A stretch of 64,000 bases of DNA from Bathynomus jamesi (lineage: Eukaryota; Arthropoda; Malacostraca; Isopoda; Cirolanidae): the NCBI GenBank assembly GCA_023014485.1, contig JAJOZX010000923.1, positions 816,001-880,000 of the forward strand, written 5' to 3'. The notes beneath the pieces are model-generated. The model saw only the letters and a list, made by a program, of their open reading frames with translations, was not told the DNA's origin and ran no database searches. Position numbers and translations under genes: made by a program. Shown piece after piece: positions 32,511-40,995 of the stretch (the first letter of the stretch is position 1; the number at the start of each line of letters is the position of its first letter).

Positions 32511-32803
32511 ACAGGGAAACTGTGTAACTAGGGATTTCCTAAAATTCTTAAAATGTTCCGAGATTTCATGTAAGGTTAATTCGTAATATTTTCGTTAGTT
32601 TTAACGAAAATATCACAACTTAACCTAAGAAATCGTCAAGGGCATACAGTTGACCTAACCGGGCATTCAATTAACCTAACCGGGCATTCAATAATTTTCC
32701 CGTAGGTTTAACGAAACTATCACGACTTAACCTTACATGAAAGCCCTGAACATTTTAGGGATTTCATGAAATCCCTAGTTACACACATTCCCTGTAACAT
32801 ATA
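32511..32803. mobile_element. foldback-core element with TGTTACAGGG ends
   Basis: Left TGTTACAGGGAAACTGTG and right CACATTCCCTGTAACA are inverted, as are GTAACTAGGGATTTC and its complement. The inside holds the shared core twice (AACGAAAATATCACAAC, GGGCATACAGTTGACCTAAC; then AACGAAACTATCACGAC). The outer ends differ from the GG-ended copies and no clear 8-bp duplication is seen. Confidence 0.75.
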
Positions 32804-32829
32804 CATATATAAAGGGTTGACAAAAGTAA

Positions 32830-33032
32830 GGATCACCTGAAGATCAGGGCCCCCAGCCTTCTTTAGTTAGCCTTATAAGGCTAACTAACAAAAATATCAC
32901 GACTTAACCTAACCAATCGTCAAGGGCGTACAGTTGACCTAACGATTGGTTAGGTTAGATCGTGATATTTTCGTTAGTTAGCCTTATAAGGATAACTAAC
33001 GAAGGCTGGGGGCCCTGACCTTCAGGTGATCC
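32830..33032. mobile_element. 203-bp GG-ended foldback element, GGATCACC ends
   Basis: Starts GGATCACCTGAAGATCAGGG and ends with its near-complement. Exact duplication AAAAGTAA (32822-32829, 33033-33040). The target GACAAAAGTAAATAGACC is uninterrupted in the paralogous MITE at 12131. Arms about 91 bp, loop about 21 bp. Confidence 0.96.
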
Positions 33033-33111
33033 AAAAGTAAATGGACACCTTCGGTATTTTCATAGTTTTTTATTTAATAATAAAAGTCAATAGGCCTACA
33101 TAATAACAAAT

Positions 33112-33587
33112 GGTACTTTCTTGTTATCCCGCACCCGAGACTTTGTGCCAGTTGCCAGACTTCAATTTTGACAGAATTTTTTCGTTAAAACTAACGAAAA
33201 TATCACGACTTAACCTAACCTTACCAACTAATTAGGTTAATTGAATGCCCAGTTAGGTAAACTGTACGTTCTTGATAAATGGTTAAGTTAAGTGATGATA
33301 TTTTCGTTAGTTTTAACGAAAATATTCTGTGTCCAAATTGAAGTCTGGCAACTGGCAAAAAGTCTGGGGTCCGGGATAGGGTGGCCAGACGTCCGGCTTT
33401 AGGCGGACAGTCCGCCTTTTGAGCACTCTGTCCTTAGGGTGGCCATTTCCAAATTTCCAAAAAGGAGGACACTGCGTATGTGGCCGTACGTTAACATATA
33501 TATAATATATATATGTTAACTACGGCCACCTACGCAGTGTCCTCCTTTTTAAATGGCCACCCTAGTCCGGGATAACAGGAAAGTACC
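33112..33587. mobile_element. GG-ended foldback element, GGTACTTTC ends
   Basis: Ends GGTACTTTCTTGTTATCCCG and its near-complement. Duplication TAACAAAT / AAACAAAT (one mismatch). The arm has AAGTCTGGCAACTGGCA and the shared core AACGAAAATATCACGAC. The right arm is split by the insertion at 33378-33565. Confidence 0.88.
33378..33565. mobile_element. composite of two small TAGGGTGGCCA elements
   Basis: TAGGGTGGCCAGACGTCCGG (33378) begins a first fragment. A second, fully palindromic unit runs 33435-33564: TAGGGTGGCCATTTCC...GGAGGACACTGCG, a TA-rich centre, then the complement to TGGCCACCCTA. A related TTAGGGTTGCCAGGTCTCCGG is at 34137. Confidence 0.7.
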
Positions 33588-33915
33588 AAACAAATTTATT
33601 GAATCAATATATTTAGAATCGTGTTGCTGTTCCCTTTTCATTATTTAAACGTTCTGACATTCTACTGATGAACTTTGCCATTTGTTCCTGGTGTCTATTT
33701 ACTTTTGTCAACCCTCTGCCTGGAGCCATAAAATTTAAATTAGACCCTGTGAATTATTCACAGAAATTGTGTTATCCTCGATTTTGTCATTCTATTTTTA
33801 TATATTTTTTCGAAAGAAGCGAAAATATCATTAAATAGAGCGAATAAAAGATAAAAGTTTAAAAAGTTTGTCATTAAGATAAAAGTTTAGGTGAACGAAT
33901 CTAATTTTGTCAATG

Positions 33916-33917
<2 letters not shown>

Positions 33918-33976
<59 letters not shown>

Positions 33977-34024
33977 GTATATATATATATATATATATAT
34001 ATACAGTATATATATATATATATA
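33918..34024. repeat. (TA)n microsatellites
   Basis: Two or three (TA)n blocks broken by GTACAGTATA. The 77-aa isoleucine/tyrosine frame here is a microsatellite product. Confidence 0.95.
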
Positions 34025-34345
34025 ATGTTTATAAACTGCCTATAACTGTATACAAACATATTTCATTTACAATACATATACAGTTGACTAAAATATCCGG
34101 AGCAAGTGTAATTTACGTCTCCCTAACGGGGCTACGTTAGGGTTGCCAGGTCTCCGGTTTTGGGCCGGAGTCTCCGAAAATTGAGCTTTGTAAAAACGTC
34201 ATTAAAAGTAGAATTTGCCTCTTTTCTTACAGAGTTTTGGCAAAATAATTATTACTCTAAAAAATGAGGAAGTTTATATATCGGTTTAGCTTCATAAACA
34301 AATAATGATGAGCTTCGTAGGTAAAATCTCCTGACCTAGGCTACG

Positions 34346-34545
34346 TCGTAGCCAATGTCGTAACAACGCTTCCCGTTGATCAGCGAAGTTAAATGACATT
34401 GGGTCGGAGTGTAGTTGGATGGGAGACCGTCCACTGCGTCCAAACTATGTAGCGACCCGTGGTTCGGATTCCACGTAAAGCTGTAGGTCCCCTCCGTCAT
34501 ATGACCTTAAATGTTGCGAAGGAGGTTAAACAAAACCAATAATTA
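34346..34545 (+). mobile_element. 5S-rRNA-derived SINE copy 2
   Basis: Best-preserved copy: TTGATCAGCGAAGTTAAATG, TGTAGTTGGATGGGAGACCG and then the shared body CCACGTAAAGCTGTAGGTCC, TCATATGACCTTAAATG and GGAGGTTAAACA, ending in an A/T-rich tail (AATAATTATTATTAT). Confidence 0.88.
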
Positions 34546-34727
34546 TTATTATCCCCTGACGCCAAAGGGGACACAAACTACACTAGGTCAAAGTTGGGGA
34601 ATGTAAACTACACTAGGATCTTTAGGAGACATTTTTTAAATGAATCCATCAAATATAATGTTAAAACTAACGAAAATATTACGACTTAGCCTAACCAATC
34701 GTCAATTTATATATACTATAAATACTG

Positions 34728-34918
34728 GGATCACCTAAAGATCAGGGCCCCCCAGCCTCATAAGGCTAACTAACGAAAATATCACGACTTAACCTAACCA
34801 ATTGTTAGGTCAACTGTACGCCCTTGACAATTGGTTAGGTTAAGTCGTGATATTTTCGTTAGTTAGCCTTATAAGGCTAACTAAAGAAGGCTGGGGGCCC
34901 CTCATCTTCAGGTGATCT
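34728..34918. mobile_element. GG-ended foldback nested in the loop of another
   Basis: GGATCACCTAAAGATCAGGG to CTTCAGGTGATCT, with a small deletion in the left arm (CCTTCTTTAGTTAG missing). It lies exactly in the TA-rich loop of the element at 34099-35098. Flanks are TA-rich and the duplication is unclear. Confidence 0.85.
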
Positions 34919-35183
34919 ATATATATATATATAAATTGACGATTGGTTAGGTTAAGTTGTAATATTTTCGTTAGTTTTAACGTTTTATTTGATTAGGTGT
35001 ACGCGGACAAAGTTGGGGAACGCAAACTACACTAGAATAATGTAGGGGAACGTAAACTACACTAGGCACCACAGGGTCGCGTAATCTACACTTGCTCCAC
35101 ATATCCTAATAATTCCCTGTCTGATGTTTCTTCTTGATAAATATATTAGTAAGAAATATAAAAGTTTCGGGATAGGATTTTTT

Positions 35184-35381
35184 GGAGCTATTGAAGAAGA
35201 GGGACCCCAGCCTTCTTTAGTTAGCTTTATAAGGCTAACTAACGAAAATATCAAGACCTAACCAATCGTTAGGTTAACTGTACGCCCTTGACGATTGGTT
35301 AGGTTAGGTAATGATATTTTCGTTAGTTAGCCTTATAAAGCTAACTAAAGAAGGCTGGGGTCCCTATTCTTCAATAGCTCC
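35184..35381. mobile_element. 198-bp GG-ended foldback element, GGAGCTATTG ends
   Basis: GGAGCTATTGAAGAAGAGGG to the near-complement. Exact duplication GATTTTTT (35176-35183, 35382-35389). Same subtype as 17637. Confidence 0.94.
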
Positions 35382-35389
35382 GATTTTTT

Positions 35390-35732
35390 TAATTGCACTG
35401 TACTTTCAAAATACTGTAGCTCAAAAGAGTTGTCAATTGCCAATTTTGTTAAAAAAATAAAAGTTAAATAGATAAACTGTATTATGTAGAATATCGTATT
35501 ACTCTAATCTCAAATGACTTGCGGAAAAATATGTTAACATCAGGGTTATTCTATTAACTTATCTACCTATCTCTACCGCTCTCTACCTCACTATTTACCT
35601 AAATTCATATAAATATCCATATGTGTTAAGTCCTTGCGTAAAAATTTTATATTAATTATGCAATTATTAAATCTATTTTTATTAATAATAAGGATGAAAT
35701 TATAAAACTAATTATATCAAATAAATCATATA
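35390..35732. other. AT-rich, no feature seen
   Basis: No frame, RNA gene or repeat recognised. Confidence 0.5.
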
Positions 35733-35921
35733 CAGGGTGGCGCAAAAATCAGGAGTCAAAGGAGCCAGAGAGAATAAATCTTTTCCGTTCAAAGGCCGCC
35801 ACTACTTTTAACTAAAAAATACTATTTTAATTAAAACAAAATTATAATTTATAAATTTTTAGTTAAAAATTTATAATTTATGTAAAGATGACCCTTTGAC
35901 TCCTGACTTTTGTGCCAACCA
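35733..35921. mobile_element. mariner-like MITE
   Basis: CAGGGTGGCGCAAAAATCAG / CTGACTTTTGTGCCAACC inverted ends with GAGTCAAAGG inside each. TA borders at the left. Confidence 0.7.
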
Positions 35922-35946
35922 AATGTGTAATTAAACGCACTTTCTG

Positions 35947-35977
<31 letters not shown>

Positions 35978-35979
<2 letters not shown>

Positions 35980-36192
35980 GAGCTGGGCATTTGCGGCATA
36001 TTTTGCGGTACTGCGGTACTTGCGGTACCACCGCACTACCACCCCGGGCCCCCATAACGCAGTACCGCAAAGGATCGCTGAAAGTACCGCAGTACCGCTA
36101 CCGCATTCAAATTTTCCGCGTACCGGTTTGGTACCGGTTTGGTAGTGCAGCAGTACCGCAGTACCGCAATATGCCGCAAGTGCCCAGCTCTG
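35978..36192. mobile_element. 215-bp hAT-like MITE, GCGGTAC-rich
   Basis: Ends CAGAGCTGGGCATTTGCGGC / GCCGCAAGTGCCCAGCTCTG. The interior is full of GCGGTACTGCGGTAC blocks in both orientations. It sits between (TA)n tracts. Confidence 0.8.
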
Positions 36193-36281
36193 TATATATA
36201 TATATATCGTAAAGAACGACGCTTGTATAGGAGATAATTCGCGCAGACGAGAAAGAGAAAACAACAAATGAAAAAATGAAG

Positions 36282-36352
36282 TACACCTGGGAATCGAACC
36301 CGGGATTTCCGATTGCCGGTCAGACGCGATAACCACTACACCATGGACTCCA
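36282..36352 (-). tRNA. tRNA-like domain, array 1 unit 1
   Basis: Minus strand: ATGGTGTAGTGGTTATCGCG (box A), anticodon-arm TCTGACCGGCAATCGGA (5-bp stem TCTGA/TCGGA, loop CCGGCAA, formal anticodon GGC), box B GGGTTCGATTCCC. The acceptor halves do not pair well and position 33 is C, so it is probably tRNA-derived and not a working tRNA. Confidence 0.55.
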
Positions 36353-36544
36353 CTCTTCCAAATGCCGTAATTCCTCTACATACTCGCAGAAACCAATGCC
36401 CCAAGGGGGCACCTCCCGCTTGCCGTAACATTATATACATTCAACTGCAAAGAACACGCAGTATAAATAACGTAAAGAACGACGCTTGTATAGGAGATAT
36501 TCCGCGCAAGACGAGAAAGAGAAAACAACAAATGAAAAAATGAA

Positions 36545-36617
36545 GTACCACCTGGGAATCGAACCCGGGATCTTCCGATTGCCGGTCAGACGCGATAACC
36601 ACTACACCATGGACTCC
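36545..36617 (-). tRNA. tRNA-like domain, array 1 unit 2
   Basis: Same as unit 1, with the intact GGAAGATCCCGGGTTCG junction. Confidence 0.55.
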
Positions 36618-36810
36618 ACTCTTCCAAATGCCGTAATTCCTCTACATACTCGCAGAAACCAATGCCCCAAGGGGGCACCTCCGCTTGCCGTAACATTATA
36701 TACATTCAACTGCAAAGAACACGCAGTATAAATAACGTAAAGAACGACGCTTGTATAGGAGATATTCCGCGCAAGACGAGAAAGAGAAAACAACAAATGA
36801 AAAAATGAAG

Positions 36811-36883
36811 TACCACCTGGGAATCGAACCCGGGATCTTCCGATTGCCGGTCAGACGCGATAACCACTACACCATGGACTCCA
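36811..36883 (-). tRNA. tRNA-like domain, array 1 unit 3
   Basis: Identical in the visible tRNA-like part to unit 2. Confidence 0.55.
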
Positions 36884-37123
36884 CTCTTCCAAATGCCGTA
36901 ATTCCTCTACATACTCGCAGAAACCAATGCCCCAAGGGGGCACCTCCCGCTTGCCGTAACATTATATACATTCAACTGCAAAGAACACGCAGTATAAATA
37001 ACGTAAAGAACGACGCTTGTATAGGAGATATTCCGCGCAAGACGAGAAAGAGAAAACAACAAATGAAAAAATGAAGTACCACCTGGGAATCGAACCCGGG
37101 ATCTTTACGGCATTTGGAAGAGT

Positions 37124-37196
37124 GGAGTCCATGGTGTAGTGGTTATCGCGTCTGACCGGCAATCGGAAGATCCCGGGTTCGATTCCCAGGTGGTAC
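37124..37196 (+). tRNA. tRNA-like domain, array 1 inverted unit
   Basis: Plus-strand copy after the orientation switch, with complete box A, anticodon-like arm and box B. Confidence 0.55.
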
Positions 37197-37298
37197 TTCA
37201 TTTTTTCATTTGTTGTTTTCTCTTTCTCGTCTTGCGCGGAATATCTCCTATACAAGCGTCGTTCTTTACGTTATTTATACTGCGTGTTCTTTGCAGTT

Positions 37299-37330
37299 GA
37301 ATGATATATATATATATATATATCATGCAT
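37299..37330. repeat. (TA)n tract
   Basis: TA run closing array 1. Confidence 0.9.
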
Positions 37331-37401
37331 ATTATAAATATGCATAATGAGACACGTAAAATGTATTATCCAACATGAATTATTATGTTTATATAGTGTT
37401 T

Positions 37402-37604
37402 GGATCACCTGAAGATCAGGGCCCCCAGCCTTCTTTAGTTAGCCTTATAAGGCTAACTAACGAAAATATCACGACTTAACCTAACCACTCGTCAAGGGCG
37501 TACAGTTGACCAGACGATTAGTTAGGTTTAGTCGTGATATTTTCGTTAGTTAGCCTTATAAGGCCAACTAATGAAAGCTGGGGGCCCTGATCTTCAGGTG
37601 ATCC
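37402..37604. mobile_element. 203-bp GG-ended foldback element, GGATCACC ends
   Basis: GGATCACCTGAAGATCAGGG to its near-complement. Exact duplication TAGTGTTT (37394-37401, 37605-37612). Confidence 0.96.
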
Positions 37605-37612
37605 TAGTGTTT

Positions 37613-37795
37613 AAATAGGGTCATATGGTCATATATATTTTGTTCAGTTTATTTAAAATGTTGAAGCACCTTACGCATTTATGGAAAACTTTAAAAAAAA
37701 AAAATGTATTTCCACGTATCTGTTATTGAAGTAAACATTTTGGTTATATATATATATATATGTGTGTGGGTGTGTGTATATATATATATATATAT
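37613..37795. repeat. (TA)n/(TG)n-rich spacer
   Basis: AT-rich spacer whose right half is (TA)n(TG)n(TA)n (37745-37795), directly bordering array 2. Confidence 0.85.
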
Positions 37796-37870
37796 GAATA
37801 GAAACGACATAAGTATTAAGGAACGTTTCTGCACACGAGGAGGAGAGATAACGAAATAATGAAAAATGAG

Positions 37871-37942
37871 GCGAACCGCCTGGGAATCGAACCCAGGGCC
37901 TTCCAATTGCCGGTCGGACGCTCTACCATTATGCTACGGACC
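37871..37942 (-). tRNA. tRNA-like domain, array 2 unit 1
   Basis: Minus strand: GTAGCATAATGGTAGAGCG (box A), TCCGACCGGCAATTGGA (5-bp stem, loop CCGGCAA), box B CTGGGTTCGATTCCCAG (perfect T stem). The acceptor stem pairs poorly. Confidence 0.55.
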
Positions 37943-38328
37943 TCACTCAATCACAAATCGAAACTCTCCCAAATAGGGCAGAAACCAATGCCCTCAGAGA
38001 GCACCCTCGCAAATCGTGAATATGCGCAAATAACTGCAATGACCGCGCAGTATATAAATGAATAGAAACGACATAAGTATTAAGGAACGTTTCTGCACAC
38101 GAGGAGGAGAGATAACGAAATAATGAAAAATGAGGCGAACCGCCTGGGAATCGAACCCAGGGCCTTCCTCGTGTGCAGAAACGTTCCTTAATACTTATGT
38201 CGTTTCTATTCATTTATATACTGCGCGGTCATTGCAGTTATTTGCGCATATTCACGATTTGCGAGGGTGCTCTCTGAGGGCATTGGTTTCTGCCCTATTT
38301 GGGAGAGTTTCGATTTGTGATTGAGTGA

Positions 38329-38400
38329 GGTCCGTAGCATAATGGTAGAGCGTCCGACCGGCAATTGGAAGGCCCTGGGTTCGATTCCCAGGCGGTTCGC
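38329..38400 (+). tRNA. tRNA-like domain, array 2 plus unit 1
   Basis: Same sequence as the minus-strand unit, now on the plus strand. Confidence 0.55.
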
Positions 38401-38591
38401 CTCATTTTTCATTATTTCGTTATCTCTCCTCCTCGTGTGCAGAAACGTTCCTTAATACTTATGTCGTTTCTATTCATTTATATACTGCGCGGTCATTGCA
38501 GTTATTTGCGCATATTCACGATTTGCGAGGGTGCTCTCTGAGGGCATTGGTTTCTGCCCTATTTGGGAGAGTTTCGATTTGTGATTGAGTG

Positions 38592-38663
38592 AGGTCCGTA
38601 GCATAATGGTAGAGCGTCCGACCGGCAATTGGAAGGCCCTGGGTTCGATTCCCAGGCGGTTCG
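38592..38663 (+). tRNA. tRNA-like domain, array 2 plus unit 2
   Basis: Identical repeat of the domain, one period downstream. Confidence 0.55.
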
Positions 38664-38854
38664 CCTCATTTTTCATTATTTCGTTATCTCTCCTCCTCGT
38701 GTGCAGAAACGTTCCTTAATACTTATGTCGTTTTATTCATTATATACTGCGCGGTCATTGCAGTTATTTGCGCATATTCACGATTTGCGAGGGTGCTCTC
38801 TGAGGGCATTGGTTTCTGCCCTATTTGGGAGAGTTTCGATTTGTGATTGAGTGA

Positions 38855-38926
38855 GGTCCGTAGCATAATGGTAGAGCGTCCGACCGGCAATTGGAAGGCC
38901 CTGGGTTCGATTCCCAGGCGGTTCGC
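38855..38926 (+). tRNA. tRNA-like domain, array 2 plus unit 3
   Basis: Third plus-strand copy; the unit continues into a (TA)n tract at 39036. Confidence 0.55.
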
Positions 38927-39035
38927 CTCATTTTTCATTATTTCGTTATCTCTCCTCCTCGTGTGCAGAAACGTTCCTTAATACTTATGTCGTTTCTATT
39001 CATTTATATACTGCGCGGTCATTGCAGTTATTTGC

Positions 39036-39085
39036 ATATATATATATATATATATTACATATATATATATATATATATATATAAA
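39036..39085. repeat. (TA)n tract
   Basis: TA runs ending array 2, interrupted by ATTACAT. Confidence 0.9.
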
Positions 39086-39099
39086 ATCTTTATTCATTT

Positions 39100-39325
39100 A
39101 TACATGCCCAAACGGCTAGAGTAATCTGTACCAATAATTTAATGTACACATTAAGGGAAACACGGTGAAAACTTTGGTAACACACTCGCCCTTCCCAGTC
39201 TCCCTCACTGGGAGAGAGGACTGGGAGAGGGGACCCTATAAACGGTTAGCGTCATCGGCACCAAATTTATTATACAAATTAAGGGAGAACCAGGAAAGGA
39301 TTTAGTAACACAGGCGCCCTTCCCA
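39100..39325. repeat. diverged ~117-bp tandem pair
   Basis: Two similar blocks: ACGGCTAGAGTAATCTGTACC...CTTTGGTAACACACTCGCCC and ACGGTTAGCGTCATCGGCACC...GATTTAGTAACACAGGCGCCC, each followed by TTCCCAGTC. Unknown origin. Confidence 0.65.
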
Positions 39326-39330
39326 GTCCC

Positions 39331-39383
39331 CCCTAGTTTGTGTTTCGGGATGTTTTTACTGCGCAAGGTGCAGAGGGCATTCT

Positions 39384-39425
<42 letters not shown>

Positions 39426-39909
39426 TGGTGGACCGGATATCTGCATCATTTTTAACATCCGCATCCGCACTTCTGACTGCGGATGTTATGCGGATATTAC
39501 CTCTAATAAATTATGCAATTTACAATTAAATTAGCTTATAAAGTAGCTTATAAGGCCCAGTCATACACATTTCATGTAAACTATTAATTATTAATGAACA
39601 AACAAATAAATAAACCTCAAAATATAAATACCATTAAATCAACAAACACTGCCAGTGCCGCTGTGCGTACTCCACTGTGGCTGAAACTCTTGAGAAAGTT
39701 ATTATTTTTATCATAATGAAAACATTAATATTAATTTTAATTCCTATGCATTGCCTGCCATAATAGTAATATCATGAGATTTGAAAAATTGTCATATATT
39801 CATAATTCTATATTATATTGATAGATTAACTAAATATCCGCATCCGCATATATTGAAATTAAAGATCCGCATCCGCAGATGTTGAAAAACTGACATCCGG
39901 TCCACCACT

Positions 39910-39967
<58 letters not shown>

Positions 39968-40028
39968 TATATGCTAGAATGCCCGCTGCACCTTGCGCAG
40001 TAAAAACATCCCGAAACACAAACTAAGG
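39331..40028. mobile_element. (TA)n-centred palindrome with nested hAT-like element
   Basis: Outer arms TTTGTGTTTCGGGATG...CGCAAGGTGCAG...GCATTCT (39331-39386) and the complement (39972-40023) flank (TA)n tracts. Inside lies an inner element with ends AGTGGTGGACCGGATATC / GACATCCGGTCCACCACT (39423-39909) and ATCCGCATCCGC repeats. The inner ends look hAT-like; the duplication is hidden in (TA)n. Confidence 0.75.
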
Positions 40029-40261
40029 GGCACTGGGAAGGGCGGTGGGTACGTCTATAGGGTAAGCTGTATTGCGTGCGAGCACACGCACTGTATGTAC
40101 ATATTATATAATTATAGTAATTATAGTAGCTAATGATAAACTTCATAACTGCTAGTGGGTATGTACCGTAGACTATTCTGAAAAATACGGTACTCTCTTT
40201 AATATCTTTAATAAGATTTTTATTAGGGTAAGCGGCGCTTACCTAGTTTACCCTGAATGCA

Positions 40262-40266
40262 CGCCA

Positions 40267-40354
<88 letters not shown>

Positions 40355-40573
40355 GTAACAGCAAGGAAATAGCGGTACGGGTGATCCATGAACCTTTACA
40401 TCCCCAACAAACACACCCATAAATATAAATGCTTTATTCTGAACTGGTTTGTATAGACTTCTTGCCAAAACATGAACCCCATTCGTTTGTCGGATAACCT
40501 CATTATAGCGTGTGAGCCGCAATTTAGGTGTCAAGAGATAGCATAGATAACATACATACACGCATGGTACAAT

Positions 40574-40641
<68 letters not shown>
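40262..40641. repeat. mirrored (TA)n(TG)n ... (CA)n(TA)n microsatellites
   Basis: (TA)n then (TG)n at 40270-40353, a 225-bp unique piece, then (CA)n and (TA)n at 40579-40641. The two compound tracts are inverted copies of one another. The 131-aa frame through them is low complexity. Confidence 0.85.
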
Positions 40642-40642
<1 letters not shown>

Positions 40643-40897
40643 TTCTCTCCAAAGACGTTGCTTGCTTTTCTCTACATAAATTCACGTAGTTTTATTGAAC
40701 CAATTTCAACCTTCTATCTCGGCTCAGTATACATTCGTCCTTTGACATCCCTTGGGTCGCATCGGTTGCCGGAGAACCTAATAATAAATGAATGAATGAA
40801 TGCGTTTTACATTGAAAATACACAAGATGTGAAATCGCATCAAGAACCCGTTAGATTTTAATGAATGGTAAAGACTTAATGAATTTGCGTTTCACGG

Positions 40898-40901
<4 letters not shown>

Positions 40902-40972
<71 letters not shown>

Positions 40973-40987
40973 ATATATATATATATG
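40902..40987. repeat. (GA)n followed by (TA)n
   Basis: About 33 GA units, then TA units. Confidence 0.95.
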
Positions 40988-40995
40988 GCATACGC

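Larger units (their letters stand above)
32814..33717. mobile_element. mariner-like MITE carrying two foldback insertions
   Basis: Ends AGGGTTGACAAAAGTAA (split by an insertion) and TTTACTTTTGTCAACCCT. With the insertions at 32830-33032 and 33112-33587 removed in thought, the remainder lines up with 12131-12357 in opposite orientation, including AATCAATATATTTAGAATCG. Confidence 0.85.
34099..35098. mobile_element. GG-ended foldback element, GGAGCAAGTG ends, with nested insertions
   Basis: Second copy of the 13067 element: GGAGCAAGTGTAATTTACG to TACACTTGCTCC, flanked by AAATATCC / ACATATCC (8 bp, one mismatch). A block of about 420 bp with a 5S-derived SINE is inserted near the left end (34133-34550), and another foldback (34728-34918) sits in its loop. 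Confidence 0.88.
36208..37298. repeat. tRNA-like tandem array 1 (263-266-bp unit)
   Basis: Units start at 36208, 36471, 36736 and 37002 (periods 263, 265, 266), almost identical, each with a minus-strand tRNA-like domain. The fourth stops at about 37105, right after the box-B segment (CCCGGGATCTT), and the array switches to the opposite orientation until about 37298. (TA)n tracts border both ends. Other landmarks in each unit: AGAAACCAATGCCCCAAG and AACTGCAAAGAACACGC. Confidence 0.93.
37796..39035. repeat. tRNA-like tandem array 2 (~263-bp unit)
   Basis: Unit landmarks: GAAACGACATAAGTATTAAG, GAGGAGGAGAGATAACG, a tRNA-like domain, GCATTGGTTTCTGCCCT and GCGCGGTCATTGCAGTT. One full and one partial unit are on the minus strand (37796 and 38060). 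The partial one stops right after box B (CCCAGGGCCTTCC, about 38167), then about 3.3 units run on the plus strand. It is a diverged sister of array 1: the anticodon-like arm and TGCAGTT landmark are shared. (TA)n borders both ends. Confidence 0.93.

Noticed and set aside
33907..34140. Tyr/Ile repeat protein
   Set aside because: Translation of (TA)n microsatellites.
36313..37255. Repeated 70-107-aa frames (MYRRYSAQDEKEK type) on both strands
   Set aside because: They cross the tRNA-like domain of the tandem array and repeat because the array does; not proteins.
37859..38938. Repeated 68-73-aa frames (MKNEANRLGIEPR / MEGPGFDSQ type)
   Set aside because: Same reason: read-through of tRNA-like box B regions in array 2.
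36208..39035. CRISPR-like array
   Set aside because: Units are about 264 bp with no short repeat-spacer alternation; the repeat is the entire unit and the genome is eukaryotic.
40223..40618. 131-aa Cys/Val and Thr/His repeat protein
   Set aside because: Translation of (TG)n and (CA)n microsatellites.
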